In this document: positions 1 through 8,285 of the stretch, piece by piece
Numbering within the stretch: the first letter of the stretch is position 1
Layout of the letters: the number at the start of each line of letters is the position of its first letter
NCBI GenBank assembly: GCA_016256075.1
Contig: SDVU01000155.1
Location: forward strand, 1 to 19,034
Direction: 5' to 3'
From: Dictyocoela muelleri
Lineage: Eukaryota > Microsporidia
Length of the DNA stretch: 19,034 nucleotides
Program-made: the position numbers and the translations under genes
The notes under the pieces: generated by a model
The model's database searches: none
What the model saw: the letters and a program-made list of their open reading frames with translations, nothing else
What the model was told of the DNA's origin: nothing

Positions 1-108
1 TCAAAAGACCAATCACAATATTTTGATAACACACAACCACTAGAAATTCTACATTTCTAATCTTCTAACTCACTAATAATATTGTATGTAATATTATTAC
101 ATCCAACA
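1..108 (-). repeat. Element-3' LTR of the gypsy fossil (partial, cut by window edge)
   Basis: Positions 1-108 match 3552-3657 at roughly 92% identity, and both end in ..CAACA on the plus strand, which is TGTTG at the LTR start in element orientation. A purine run (GGGGGA in element orientation, 109-114) sits immediately inside, exactly where a polypurine tract primes plus-strand synthesis. The rest of this LTR lies to the left of the window. Confidence 0.85.
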
Positions 109-114
109 TCCCCC
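109..114 (-). promoter_or_regulatory. Polypurine tract of the gypsy fossil
   Basis: Read on the minus strand this is GGGGGA, directly followed by the TGTTG start of the LTR. Its place and composition are those of the plus-strand priming site of LTR retrotransposons. Confidence 0.7.
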
Positions 115-389
115 GGCCAAGGCTTTATTTGCGAGCCGTGTCTTATGTAAGTTTTTCCATTTTTTAATTCTATTTCATATGTGTTATTGGATAAAATTGT
201 CATAACCTCACCTATTTTGTTATACTCAAGGTTCATTTTAGTTTTCTTCAATTCATTTTTGATTATCACATCTTGATTGCAGTAGAATCGTTCAATATTT
301 TTTTTTAAATTAATTTTTATATTTATATGAATTTCTTATCACAGTTTCTCTATTTTCAGATATAAGAGTCTCTGATGATGCAGTTAACT

Positions 390-830
390 TATGCGTTCTA
401 TGTTTCATTATTTCATTATAAATTTCTAATATCATTTTTAGTCGAATATTTAAAGGACCACTACCTTTCTTAAGACCATTCCTAATGGTTCTATTCGTTC
501 TCTCACTCTACCATTACTCTGATGATAATATGGTATGCTAAATTTAAGCTCTATTTATTTCGGCAGAGACCAAGATTTTAATTTAGAAATATCGAATTCT
601 CGTCCGTTATCAGCAATTAATTTTTTAAATTTATTTTGTCGTGAACATCGTTTATAAATTTCAATACAACGCCAGATATTTATTCTTAATTGCTATTTCG
701 AATAAATATCTGCTAAAATAATCTATTACCACTATAATTTTATTTTTTCTATTGATTTCCATTAAATCGAACGCAATTATCCCACCTGGATACTCTATTT
801 TAATATATTCAGAAGATTTTACATGTTTTT
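390..830 (-). pseudogene. Integrase core region of the gypsy fossil
   Basis: Minus-strand translation in this interval shows the spaced signatures of a retroviral-type integrase core: an aspartate in FDLMEI, a second in ADNGREF, and a glutamate in a short arginine-rich stretch after YYHQSNGR. It lies between the RNase H region and the polypurine tract, where a gypsy integrase belongs. It is broken, and the terminal parts of the domain are hard to see. Confidence 0.75.
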
Positions 831-1123
831 GCACATCTTTGCAAAAATTTTACAATTCCTGAGTACTTCATTTATTTTAATTTTTGATAATTATATATTT
901 TCTATTTTTACTAATTCATTTATGTTTTTTCCTATATTTACATTTTTCGTGAATTTTAAGAACTTTATCATTTAATTTACTTTTACTCATACACTCTTCC
1001 GAATCATGTGTCAAAAACATTCTGCTCATAGAATCTGCCTTTTCAAGTAAATTGTCTTTCCGATAACAAATATCGAAATCAAATCTCGAAAATCTTTCTA
1101 GCCAGCGACTATACGTGGTGTAC

Positions 1124-1414
1124 CTAAGTCTTTTTTTTACTGTGAATTTTTTCTATGGCTTTGTGATCACTTATAAGTGTAAACTTCTTACCAATCAGAT
1201 AAAATTCTAGTTTTTCGATAGCCCACAACGCTGCAAGTGTCTCCCGTTCAGTAATCGAATAATTTTTTTCTGAACCTTTGAGAACCCCTGAAACGTATAC
1301 CACGGAGTTGCCATTTTGCTTTAAAACGCCCCAAATACCTATGTAAGACGCATCAGTCTCCGAGGTGAATTTCTCATGGTTATTCACATAAAGCCTTCTC
1401 GTGAGTTTGCCCAT
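1124..1414 (-). pseudogene. RNase H region of the gypsy fossil
   Basis: The 96-residue open stretch carries hallmarks of the gypsy RNase H domain: TDAS near the start, an S..L..SEKNYS-like segment, ITERETLAALWAIEK and ISDHKAI. These correspond to the catalytic acidic residues of the domain. It lies directly downstream of the RT region in element orientation. It is part of a broken element and is not expected to be expressed as a working enzyme. Confidence 0.85.
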
Positions 1415-1639
1415 AATTCTTTTATCTCGTTGAAATCATATCACAATGCTCATTCCAAATTAATTTCGGATTTTTATGTTTCAAAATATCACATAGTGGT
1501 TTCAACTTTGTTGAAAGATTAGGAATAAATGACTTATCATAGTTTAAAACACCAAAAAATCTCATTAATTGTTTTTTAGTTTTAGGCTTCACATATTGAT
1601 AATGCTTTCCGATCTTTTATTTAATGGTTCGATATTATT

Positions 1640-2465
1640 CTCACTAATTTTTATCCCAAGAATTCAACAATTCTTTTTCAAAACATACCTGGAAAGATTT
1701 ATTTTGAGATTAAATGAAGATAATCTATCTTTAACAATTTTGAGGTTCAAAGAATGGTTTTCTTTAGTTTCACCAAAAACTAAGATATCATCTATATAGA
1801 TCAAACAATTTACACCAATATGATTTTCCAAAATAATCGACATTCCACGCTGGAATATTGCAGGGCTATTCTTAAAACCCTGTGGCATTCTTGTGAATCT
1901 TTTAAGCCGGTAATTTGCATCTAAGAATATAGTTTTATCTCTATCAGACTCACATAGTGGAACCTGAAAAAATTTGTCTTCCAAGTCAATAACAGTTAAA
2001 AAAATCTTGATCCATGTAAGGATTTTATAATCTCTCGAATATTTGGAAGACTAAACTCATCAAGATCTACTAAATCATTCACTTTGCGCAAATCTAATGT
2101 AAATCTTAAATACCTGATTTTTTTATATTCAAGACTACTGGATTAAGCCAAACCGAACGACTCTTCTCAATATAACCTTTTCTCTCAAAATCTTCGATCA
2201 ATTTTTTAAAATCATGTTTATCTTTAAGATTCTTTATAGGTCTACTCCAGCTGACTACTCGATTGCCGGTTGTCTTTATTTGACATTCAATAGGGTAATC
2301 TTTTTTCTGAATTTTTTTAATCAACTCGCTACCTATTGTTACGTCAATTATACCATTTTCTATTGTGTAGAAAATATCTTTAATATCACTTGAACTATAT
2401 TTTATGTCTAAAACCGTTGATTCATTAGCCTTTATAACGCTACCATTCAATAATCTTATCATCAT
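1640..2465 (-). pseudogene. Reverse transcriptase region of the gypsy fossil
   Basis: Minus-strand reading shows classical Ty3/gypsy RT signatures: an N-terminal segment with SVWLNPVVL, then FFQVPL, then RMPQGFKNSPAIFQR and the catalytic box YIDDILVF. The part nearest 2465 corresponds to the linker between protease and RT. The interval is interrupted and belongs to the broken element described at 1-3657. Confidence 0.88.
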
Positions 2466-2479
2466 AGGCGATTCTAACT

Positions 2480-2710
2480 TTTTAAAATATTTACACTTAA
2501 GATTTTATGCAGATTTTCTTGTTAAGATATTCAAGGAAGAACTAGTATCAAAAAGGAACATTGGTTTCAATGTTATATAATTTAATGTTTTTCATATCAA
2601 ACTTCTCGTTATTTTCATTATTACAACTTAAGTTTTTATCTTTTGAGAGATAGTTCTCTGCAATATGACCCATAACACCGCATTTATAACAATTAAAATG
2701 TTTTTTAAAT
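2480..2710 (-). pseudogene. Zinc knuckle and aspartic protease region of the gypsy fossil
   Basis: At about 2650-2700 the minus strand encodes a CCHC-like knuckle (CYKCG..GHIAEN), typical of the C-terminal end of gag. Closer to 2540-2560 a D-T-S triad in a hydrophobic setting marks the aspartic protease. The order knuckle, protease, RT is as expected for Ty3/gypsy. Confidence 0.7.
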
Positions 2711-2809
2711 GTATTTTTTACTTCATAATTATGTTTATTGTTATGTTTTTATGGAAAATATCTCTTTTGCTTTCGGTTTCTCGAAATTTATCTCCTGTAC
2801 GTTTACTAT

Positions 2810-3229
2810 TTAAATTTTCATATTCTTTACTCGATTTAAAACTGAAGAAAAATCATTAATAGAAAAGAAAATACACTCCAAGACTTTAGGAGCTCTTGTT
2901 GTACGTAATTTATTCATAATCACACTTTCCTCTAAATCTAAATTGTCTGAGTATATTTTTAATCTCTCTAAATATTCTGAACATGATTCATTAATGAACC
3001 TAATTATGTCATCTATCCTTTTACCGGCTATAAAAGCTTTTAATTCGACAATAAAAGCTTCTAAAGATATTGGGAGTTTATTCAAGCGGCCTTTCTCAAA
3101 TAATAATCTTGGAATAAAGCTGTCTGCTTGTTCAACTATATGTAAGGATTGATCGTTAGGCGCCCAATTTTCAAACGCTCTACTTTTACAAATCATGAAA
3201 ATTTGTATATATGCTTCCTTACTGTCCAT
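2810..3229 (-). pseudogene. Gag-like region of the gypsy fossil
   Basis: A 139-residue open stretch on the minus strand lies upstream of the zinc knuckle. It resembles the capsid-type part of retrotransposon gag proteins: helical, charged, with several aromatic residues and no other recognisable motif. The assignment rests mainly on its position between the LTR/leader and the knuckle. Confidence 0.6.
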
Positions 3230-3420
3230 ACCTTTATATAATCTTTCTTTATTTCTATTGCTATGCTGACACTCAGTAAAATTATCTTGGTTTCTCGATA
3301 GCGAATTATACTGATCTTGCTTATTTAATTTCGCAAGTTTAGAAGAATTTTTGCTTTTTTTTGGATAGATTTTCTCTGGTTTTCACTTGAGGCAACAAAA
3401 CAAGAATAAAAAGTATTATT

Positions 3421-3657
3421 TGTAAAAGACGTGTTTATTTAAAATTCGACTTCTTATATACTTTTATAAACCAATAACATTTCATAACATATCTCGAAAC
3501 CAATTAACTTCATAATTAAGATATTTTATGAATCGAAAACATGTCATAGTATCAAAAGACGAATCACAATATTTTGATAACACACAACCACTAGAAATTA
3601 TACTTTTCTATCACCAACCCACTAATCATATTGTATGTAATATTATTACATACAACA
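3421..3657 (-). repeat. Element-5' LTR of the gypsy fossil
   Basis: The right edge (3657) is set by the match with 1-108 and by the abrupt start of an unrelated RT fragment at 3658. The left edge is inferred: a TGT at 3421 pairs with ACA at 3657, giving a 237-bp LTR with TG..CA ends. No clear tRNA primer-binding site could be read just inside the left edge. Confidence 0.65.
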
Positions 3658-3850
3658 GTTATATTTTCAAAATCTGCAAAGAAACATTTAAAACATGTTG
3701 AAATATTTTTTTCAAAGAATAAAAGTGTAGGATTTAAATTAAATAAAGAAAAGTGTCAGTTGATGAGGTCGAAAGTCAAATTTTTTGGATCTGTAATTCA
3801 TAATAATGAAATAGAATTCCTCAAGATCAAAAAAAAATTAATAATTAGAA
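3658..3850 (+). mobile_element. Fragment of a second, older Ty3/gypsy fossil (RT part)
   Basis: The plus-strand translation starting exactly at the LTR edge reads VIFSKSAKKHLKHVEIFF, followed by GFKLNKEKCQ and KVKFFGSVI. This is the segment that follows the YVDD box in gypsy reverse transcriptases. It differs clearly from the equivalent segment of the minus-strand element, so it is another family. It is a fragment: the minus-strand element interrupts it on the left and it fades out around 3850 before the foldback element. Confidence 0.82.
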
Positions 3851-3869
3851 GATATAAAATAATAAGAAA

Positions 3870-4039
3870 TATATGTGGCGCGCAACGCGCCACCCGCGCC
3901 ATTAGCGCCACTTTTTTTTATTAAAGAAAAATGTACCAACAAGGCTCGAACCCGCTAAAATTAATAGCAATTATTATCTATACCACTGGACTAAAGAATC
4001 TAAAATAATAAATTATAATCAATATAACTTTTTTTTAAT
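3870..4039 (+). repeat. Left arm of the 1-kb foldback
   Basis: Reverse-complement partner of 4702-4876. It begins with a GC-rich hairpin: GTGGCGCG at 3875-3882 pairs with CGCGCCAC at 3886-3893 around a 3-nt loop. A second GC-rich patch, a T/A-rich run and the tRNA-like segment follow. Confidence 0.85.
3926..3993 (-). other. tRNA-like pol III promoter in the left arm
   Basis: On the minus strand, TAGTCCAGTGGT (3982-3993) resembles the A box of Glu/Gly-type tRNAs and GGGTTCGAGCC (3943-3953) is a good B box. A run of five T (3926-3930) lies about a dozen bases after the B box, where a tRNA-size transcript would end. The acceptor and D stems do not pair, so this is a tRNA-derived or tRNA-mimicking promoter and not a working tRNA gene. 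Confidence 0.55.
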
Positions 4040-4303
4040 AAATTAAGTTGATGATAAAAATTATAGAAAATTATATTATATATAACGCAGCGCACCAAAC
4101 GCACCAGTAGCGCAAAATTTATTAAATTTAATAAAAAATAGCTTTACTGTTATTCGAAATCTATAAAATGCGATCTTAAATATTCATTGAATTTTATACC
4201 AAAGGACATAAAAATATAGAAATGAAATTATTTATGAATTAGTTAATTATAAAATAGGAAAGGTAATTATAATAGCAAAGAAAGGATTACTATTCTTTTA
4301 TAT

Positions 4304-4598
4304 ACCCCTCCTCTGAAAAAATATCCTAAATTACAGAATATGGAACTAGCAAGAAAAAATAAAATTTAATTTATGTAATCTTATATACATATTGTAATAA
4401 GCGGTGTCAATAAAACCCCATTTTCCGATTTTAGTAAATTTCAAGCAAAGCCCGAAATTTACTAAACTTAGAAATATAGACTTATATTAAAAACTGATTT
4501 TTACAATATGTATATAAGACTACATAAAATAAATTTTATTTTATCTTGCCACAGCCATGTTTGGTAGTTTACGATATTTTTTTCAGAGATATGGTAGC
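4304..4598. repeat. Inner palindrome of the 1-kb foldback
   Basis: Arms 4304-4400 and 4501-4598 are inverted copies; the best part is the stretch around TTATATACATATTGTAA. In the loop a perfect 13-bp inverted repeat (TTTAGTAAATTTC at 4430-4442, its complement at 4454-4466) sits on the same dyad. It may be the core of the foldback element or a separate MITE nested in it. Confidence 0.75.
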
Positions 4599-4701
4599 TA
4601 ATGAAAAGTTGAACCAACATTACTCGATTATGAGAAAATTCTACTTATAGTATCTTATCTATTTTACTTAAATATGAATTTGACACGAAATCTTTATATT
4701 C

Positions 4702-4876
4702 ATTAATAAAAAATAGTTATATTGATTATAATTTATTATTTTAGTTTCTGTATTCCAGTGGTACAGATAATAATTGCTAGGCCCTTTAGTGGGTTCGAGC
4801 CTCGTTGTGACACTTTTCTTATATAAAAAAAGTGGCTCTAATGGCGCGGGTGGCGCGCTGCGCGCGCCACATATAT
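4702..4876 (-). repeat. Right arm of the 1-kb foldback
   Basis: Reverse-complement partner of 3870-4039. Its tip has a 9-bp GC-only-stem-like hairpin with a TGC loop (4850-4870). Arms differ by scattered substitutions, so they are not freshly duplicated. Confidence 0.85.
4751..4816 (+). other. tRNA-like pol III promoter in the right arm
   Basis: TATTCCAGTGGT (4751-4762) corresponds to the A box and GGGTTCGAGCC (4791-4801) is a strong B box; a TTTT run follows at 4813-4816. It is the mirror copy of 3926-3993 and points outward from the element. The B box and T-run are kept in both arms although surrounding bases have drifted. Confidence 0.55.
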
Positions 4877-4927
4877 TATCACTGATTTTTAAAATGCATT
4901 AATTTCTTCTCTTAAAATAAATTTTAA

Positions 4928-5475
4928 CTATTCAAAGATACAGGTTGTTATTTGCATTTTACCAAAATAATATGGCAGAAAATACAACAATTAAATATGC
5001 AACTTGATTATAAAAATGATTACAACTTTAGGAAAAAGGTAAGACTTATTTTGCTTTTATCTTATGTTTCTATGTAAAAAGTAAATTTAGAATTTGAAAA
5101 GATTATAAAATTATATGAAAATGATGAAAAAACTTAGAAATTTTAAAATATTTCGAACATTCGTTTATTAAAGAGAACTCGCCTTATAATAAACCAGTAA
5201 ATTTTTGATTTGTGCAATATCGAATTATTCAAAACATACCTACTACGACAAATAGTGTTGAAGCTTGGCACCGCCAAAAACACATTTGTTTCAAAAAAAT
5301 TCGGAAAAAATAGGTAAAATCATTGATATTACAAAACACAAGAACAAAATACAAAAATTTTAAAATATAATTTGCTTACAGGAAATTATAATGGAAGCCT
5401 GATATCAACAAAACTCAGAAACATAGTAATAAATTATCCATTTTTATAAATTCGGGATATTTAGAAGCCATAATG
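4928..5475 (+). pseudogene. Decayed Mutator-like (MULE) transposase, C-terminal part
   Basis: Translation gives pieces typical of MULE transposases of the MULE/FLYWCH kind. LFKDTGCYLHFTKIIWQKIQ, starting at 4928, matches the GCYFHF-QS-WRKIQ region. A piece from 5131 has LKYFEHSFI and then IPTTTNSVEAWHRQK, matching the conserved T-N-S-E-WHR end of the domain. A weaker C-terminal piece extends to about 5475. The first two pieces are in different frames and carry in-frame stops (for example TAA at 5075-5077 and a TGA near 5195 where the family often has tryptophan), and an in-frame stop precedes the first piece. The N-terminal catalytic part is missing; the 1-kb foldback element lies where it should be. 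It is a dead DNA transposon remnant. Confidence 0.65.
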
Positions 5476-6149
5476 AGATAATAAATTCTAAAATTGAATG
5501 ATTTTTATTTGAATAAATTTGATTTTTTTTTAAATATATTTATTATTAAAATATTTTTCGGTGAGTTTCCGAAAAACTCGGCGAAAAATAAACTAAACCC
5601 TCCGAAGGAGGGTTTCCAAACTGCCAAATGATCTAATAAAATTTTATTTTACTTTAATAATGGCATATTGAGCAGTTTTCGTTGTTTTTTTAAAGTGTCT
5701 TAAATATGAGATACATTTTTTTTACACAAATAAACATTTTTTAGATTTTAAATTCTTGTAATTGAAAAAAGTTTTATCTTATTAATCATAGAAATAGACA
5801 GAATATTGCTAATCCCAAAATAATCTTTCTGTTCTAATCTAGAAATAAATTCACATGTTTAAGGAAAATTTCCGTTAAAATTACTATACATGATAAAAAT
5901 AGTTTAACCATATTTATACATTCCTACCATTACTATTCAGCCAATACAAGTCTCATTCTCATAACTATACCATTAATCTCCTTTATTCACCATTTATTAT
6001 TAAATTTGCTGAATCAACAATTCGTTATCATCAAATAAACTGATTAATGAAATATCAGAATTATTTTTTACAAAAAAATCAATAGAAAGGTTCAAATAAT
6101 TTACATGACGAAAAACCTTATTTTAAATAAAGATGTGGATTAAGACAAA
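5476..6149. other. AT-rich intergenic stretch with hairpin cluster
   Basis: No gene is visible. At 5553-5589 a stem pairs ATTTTTCGGTGAGTTT with a near-complementary arm. Immediately after, 5595-5615 is a perfect 9-bp stem (AAACCCTCC / GGAGGGTTT) with a GAA loop. A third, weaker inverted repeat (AAACTGCC near 5618 against GCAGTTTT near 5675) follows. The remainder up to 6149 is plain AT-rich sequence. Confidence 0.6.
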
Positions 6150-6245
6150 TTTTATAAAAATAACTTTTATAAAAATAACTTTTATAAAAATAACTTTTAT
6201 AAAAATAACTTTTATAAAAATAACTTTTATAAAAACAACTTTTAT
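6150..6245 (+). repeat. 15-bp tandem repeat upstream of the coiled-coil gene
   Basis: Six direct copies of TTTTATAAAAATAAC, the last with one change, plus a partial seventh. They end about 40 bp before the ATG of the gene at 6285 and so lie in its presumed promoter region. Each unit contains a TATAAAA-like stretch. Confidence 0.9.
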
Positions 6246-6273
6246 ATTTTTCATTTAATTTTAGAAAAATTAA

Positions 6274-6280
6274 CCTCCCC
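6274..6280 (+). promoter_or_regulatory. CCC-type start-proximal motif
   Basis: CCTCCCC ends four bases before the ATG at 6285 and stands out from the AT-rich surroundings. Microsporidian genes are known to carry CCC- or GGG-like motifs just upstream of the start codon, linked to transcription start. Here the assignment rests on composition and position only. Confidence 0.5.
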
Positions 6281-6284
6281 ATCA

Positions 6285-7853
6285 ATGGAGAAAGAAATAA
6301 TCGAATTGGAGGAGAATTTTGAAAAGACACTTCTTAAAACACCTTTATGTGATAAAACAAATAAAAATAACGTAAAAAACAAGGATCCTAAAAACAAAAA
6401 TATCAACAAATTTACACAATTTATAGATTTTGAAGATTTTAAGGATCTTAAAAGTTTTGATAAAAAGCAAAAAAATGAATTTAATCATGAAGATGACGAA
6501 AACAAGGAAAATGAATTTAATCATAAAAATGAATTTAATCATAAAAATGAATTTAGTCATGACAATGTTAGGGAAAAAGAAAATATCAAACATGCCGATA
6601 GTACAATTGAAATAACACCATTAAAAGATAAAGAATTCATAAAAACACATCTAAAATATGATAAGTTTAATAGGACACCTTTAAAACATGAACGATTAAC
6701 AAAAACACCAACATACTACAATGAATATTTGTACAAATCCAATGAAAAATTCAATAAAACACTTACGAAATCGCTTCTTGCGAGTTACACTGAAGAATTA
6801 AAAGAATTGTATATGGAGGATGAAATGTTTTCAAATAAAATCAATAATGATTGTAAAAATAATGAGTATAAAAATAACGGTTATAAAAATGATGAATGTA
6901 AAAATAATGAGTATAAAAATGATGAGTATAAAAATAATGATTATAAAAATAACGGTTATAAAAATAATGAATATAAAAATGATGATCAAAAAAACATTAA
7001 TAAATTTTCAGATTCACTTGTAAATCCCAAAATTGAAACGTCAAATTTATTTTTTGATCCTCCACATGCAAAGAAAAATATTTTACGTGAAAACAAAAAC
7101 CACAATAAAAACCCCGATGAAGTTTATAATTTGGAAATTTTACGCCTTCAAGAAGAATTAGATGACTTGAAAGAGACTCATAATAGATTCATACAAATGA
7201 GAGGAAAGATATTTAAAGCTTTAAGTAAAGAAATTGAAGAATTTAAAAATAATTACAAAAAAGAAAAATCTAAAATTGAAAATATTTTAAAAGTTGAAAA
7301 TGAAAAATTAAAAGTTGAAAATGAGAAATTAAAAGTTGAGAATGAAAAATTAAAAGTTGAGAATTTAAAAAAAGTTGAAATAAAGAATGAAAATTTAAAA
7401 ACTGAATATGAAAATTTAAAAACTGAATATGAAAATAAAATTAATGAATTAAAAACTGAATATGAAAATAAAATTAATGAATTAAAAACCGAATACGAAA
7501 ATAAAGTTAATGAAATAAACGGTCAAAACAAACTTTTAAACTTACAATTAAAAAGTTATGAAGAAAAATCCTCAAATATTAAAAATGAAATTGAAAATAT
7601 GAATTTAGATATTTTAAATTTCAAAAATAAGATTACTGATCTTGAAAATGAAAATTTAAAATATAAAAATAAAATTTTAAATTTAGAAAACGAATTAAGA
7701 AACCTGAAAAATGAATTTGAAGGCAAAATTCAACATAAAGATAAAGAATATGCTGAAATTGTAGAAAAGAATAAAAAGATGCAAGCAGCTTATGTTAAGA
7801 TTCGAGAAAGATATAAAGATTTGGTGTTAAAAAATTATGCAAATATAAGGTAG
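6285..7853 (+). CDS. Coiled-coil, low-complexity protein with TP motifs (unknown function)
   Basis: A single intronless frame of 522 residues. The start is the first ATG after the 15-bp repeats and the CCTCCCC motif. I do not recognise the family. Residues 1-145 are a charged linker with four Thr-Pro sites in similar short contexts (T19, T111, T131, T141: KTPL, ITPL, RTPL, KTPT), as in proline-directed kinase substrates. Residues about 64-92 hold NEFNHK-type repeats. About 187-236 is a run of YKNNE/YKNDE pentapeptides. About 280-515 is a long predicted coiled coil with heptad repeats KLKVENE (about 336-362) and TEYENKINELK units (about 370-411). There is no signal peptide or membrane segment. 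Such architecture is common in spindle-pole, centrosomal and other structural proteins, but that is only an analogy. Asn/Lys richness follows the AT bias. It is the only intact gene in the window. Confidence 0.85.
   Translation: MEKEIIELEENFEKTLLKTPLCDKTNKNNVKNKDPKNKNINKFTQFIDFEDFKDLKSFDKKQKNEFNHEDDENKENEFNHKNEFNHKNEFSHDNVREKENIKHADSTIEITPLKDKEFIKTHLKYDKFNRTPLKHERLTKTPTYYNEYLYKSNEKFNKTLTKSLLASYTEELKELYMEDEMFSNKINNDCKNNEYKNNGYKNDECKNNEYKNDEYKNNDYKNNGYKNNEYKNDDQKNINKFSDSLVNPKIETSNLFFDPPHAKKNILRENKNHNKNPDEVYNLEILRLQEELDDLKETHNRFIQMRGKIFKALSKEIEEFKNNYKKEKSKIENILKVENEKLKVENEKLKVENEKLKVENLKKVEIKNENLKTEYENLKTEYENKINELKTEYENKINELKTEYENKVNEINGQNKLLNLQLKSYEEKSSNIKNEIENMNLDILNFKNKITDLENENLKYKNKILNLENELRNLKNEFEGKIQHKDKEYAEIVEKNKKMQAAYVKIRERYKDLVLKNYANIR
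6852..7515 (+). repeat. In-frame tandem repeats inside the coiled-coil gene
   Basis: Three arrays keep the frame: 15-bp units coding YKNNE-like pentapeptides (about 6852-6990), 21-bp units coding KLKVENE heptads (about 7291-7370), and 33-bp or shorter units coding TEYENKINELK (about 7393-7515). Slippage or unequal exchange is the likely origin. Unit lengths are multiples of three, consistent with selection for an open frame. Confidence 0.85.
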
Positions 7854-8285
7854 CGTTTAAAAATAAAAAAAAATTTGATAATTTATAAATTCATATTTTT
7901 TAACAAAATCTTTACATAATAATGAATAAGTAATAAATGTTGTGGAAATATTTTTTTACATTCACTATTATAATGAAAAAAAGTTTAATTAATAAAACTA
8001 TTTTAGGGTTATTATTGACTTAGACCAAAACTTTTATGAATCTTAATTTTTTATTAGAAGAGAAATTAAATGATTCTTATTTGATAAAATTTTAAATTAT
8101 CATTTTAATAGATAGATCTAAAAATTTAAATCTGGTTAAAAAAAATTAATGACGTCTTCTTTTCTGATTCTAAAAAAGATTTTATTTACAAAGTTAAAGT
8201 CATAAATCGAGAAAAACTTAAATAAAAGGCGATTTATGTATAAAAAATGGTCATAGACCATTTTATCTAAATTCCATTTTTTCTA
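7854..8285. other. Intergenic stretch with two small hairpins
   Basis: No gene is seen. The stretch begins with an A-rich 3' flank of the coiled-coil gene. CATAAATCG (8201-8209) pairs with CGATTTATG (8230-8238), and AAAATGGTC (8244-8252) pairs perfectly with GACCATTTT (8256-8264). Both lie just left of the giant foldback and have no partner on its other side. Confidence 0.6.

Larger units (their letters stand above)
1..3657 (-). mobile_element. Fossil Ty3/gypsy LTR retrotransposon, broken
   Basis: This is a Ty3/gypsy-type element on the minus strand. In its own direction the order is LTR, gag-like region, zinc knuckle, aspartic protease, reverse transcriptase, RNase H, integrase, polypurine tract, LTR. 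The protease-RT-RNase H-integrase order is the Ty3/gypsy order and not Ty1/copia. The left LTR continues beyond the window. It is clearly broken, with several to about ten interruptions across about 3.3 kb of internal sequence, which is also shorter than usual for the family. The two LTR stretches that can be compared (about 107 bp) differ at about eight bases plus two single-base gaps, so the copy is neither recent nor ancient. It is inserted in opposite orientation into another gypsy fragment that resumes at 3658. Confidence 0.88.
3870..4876. mobile_element. Foldback-type DNA element with tRNA-like, GC-tipped inverted arms
   Basis: About 165-170 bp at each end form a long inverted repeat (3870-4039 against 4702-4876), clearly alignable over its length. 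The outermost part reads ATATGTGGCGCG on each strand. Inside lies a second inverted repeat (4304-4598). The left half is about 150 bp longer; it contains a degenerate, GC-containing piece at 4086-4114 that resembles the arm tip, so part of an arm may have been duplicated. No open reading frame is present, so it is non-autonomous. No convincing target duplication was found. The left flank is a gypsy fragment and the right flank is a Mutator-like relic. Confidence 0.8.

Noticed and set aside
2665-3152. Plus-strand frames at 2665-2859 and 2943-3152
   Set aside because: They are antisense shadows of the minus-strand gypsy fossil.
5595-5615. Bacterial-type intrinsic terminator
   Set aside because: The hairpin is good, but it is not followed by a proper T-run, no gene ends before it and the window is eukaryotic in character.
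6118-6330. Minus-strand frame with SYFYK repeats
   Set aside because: It is the reverse reading of the 15-bp upstream array and the start of the coiled-coil gene.
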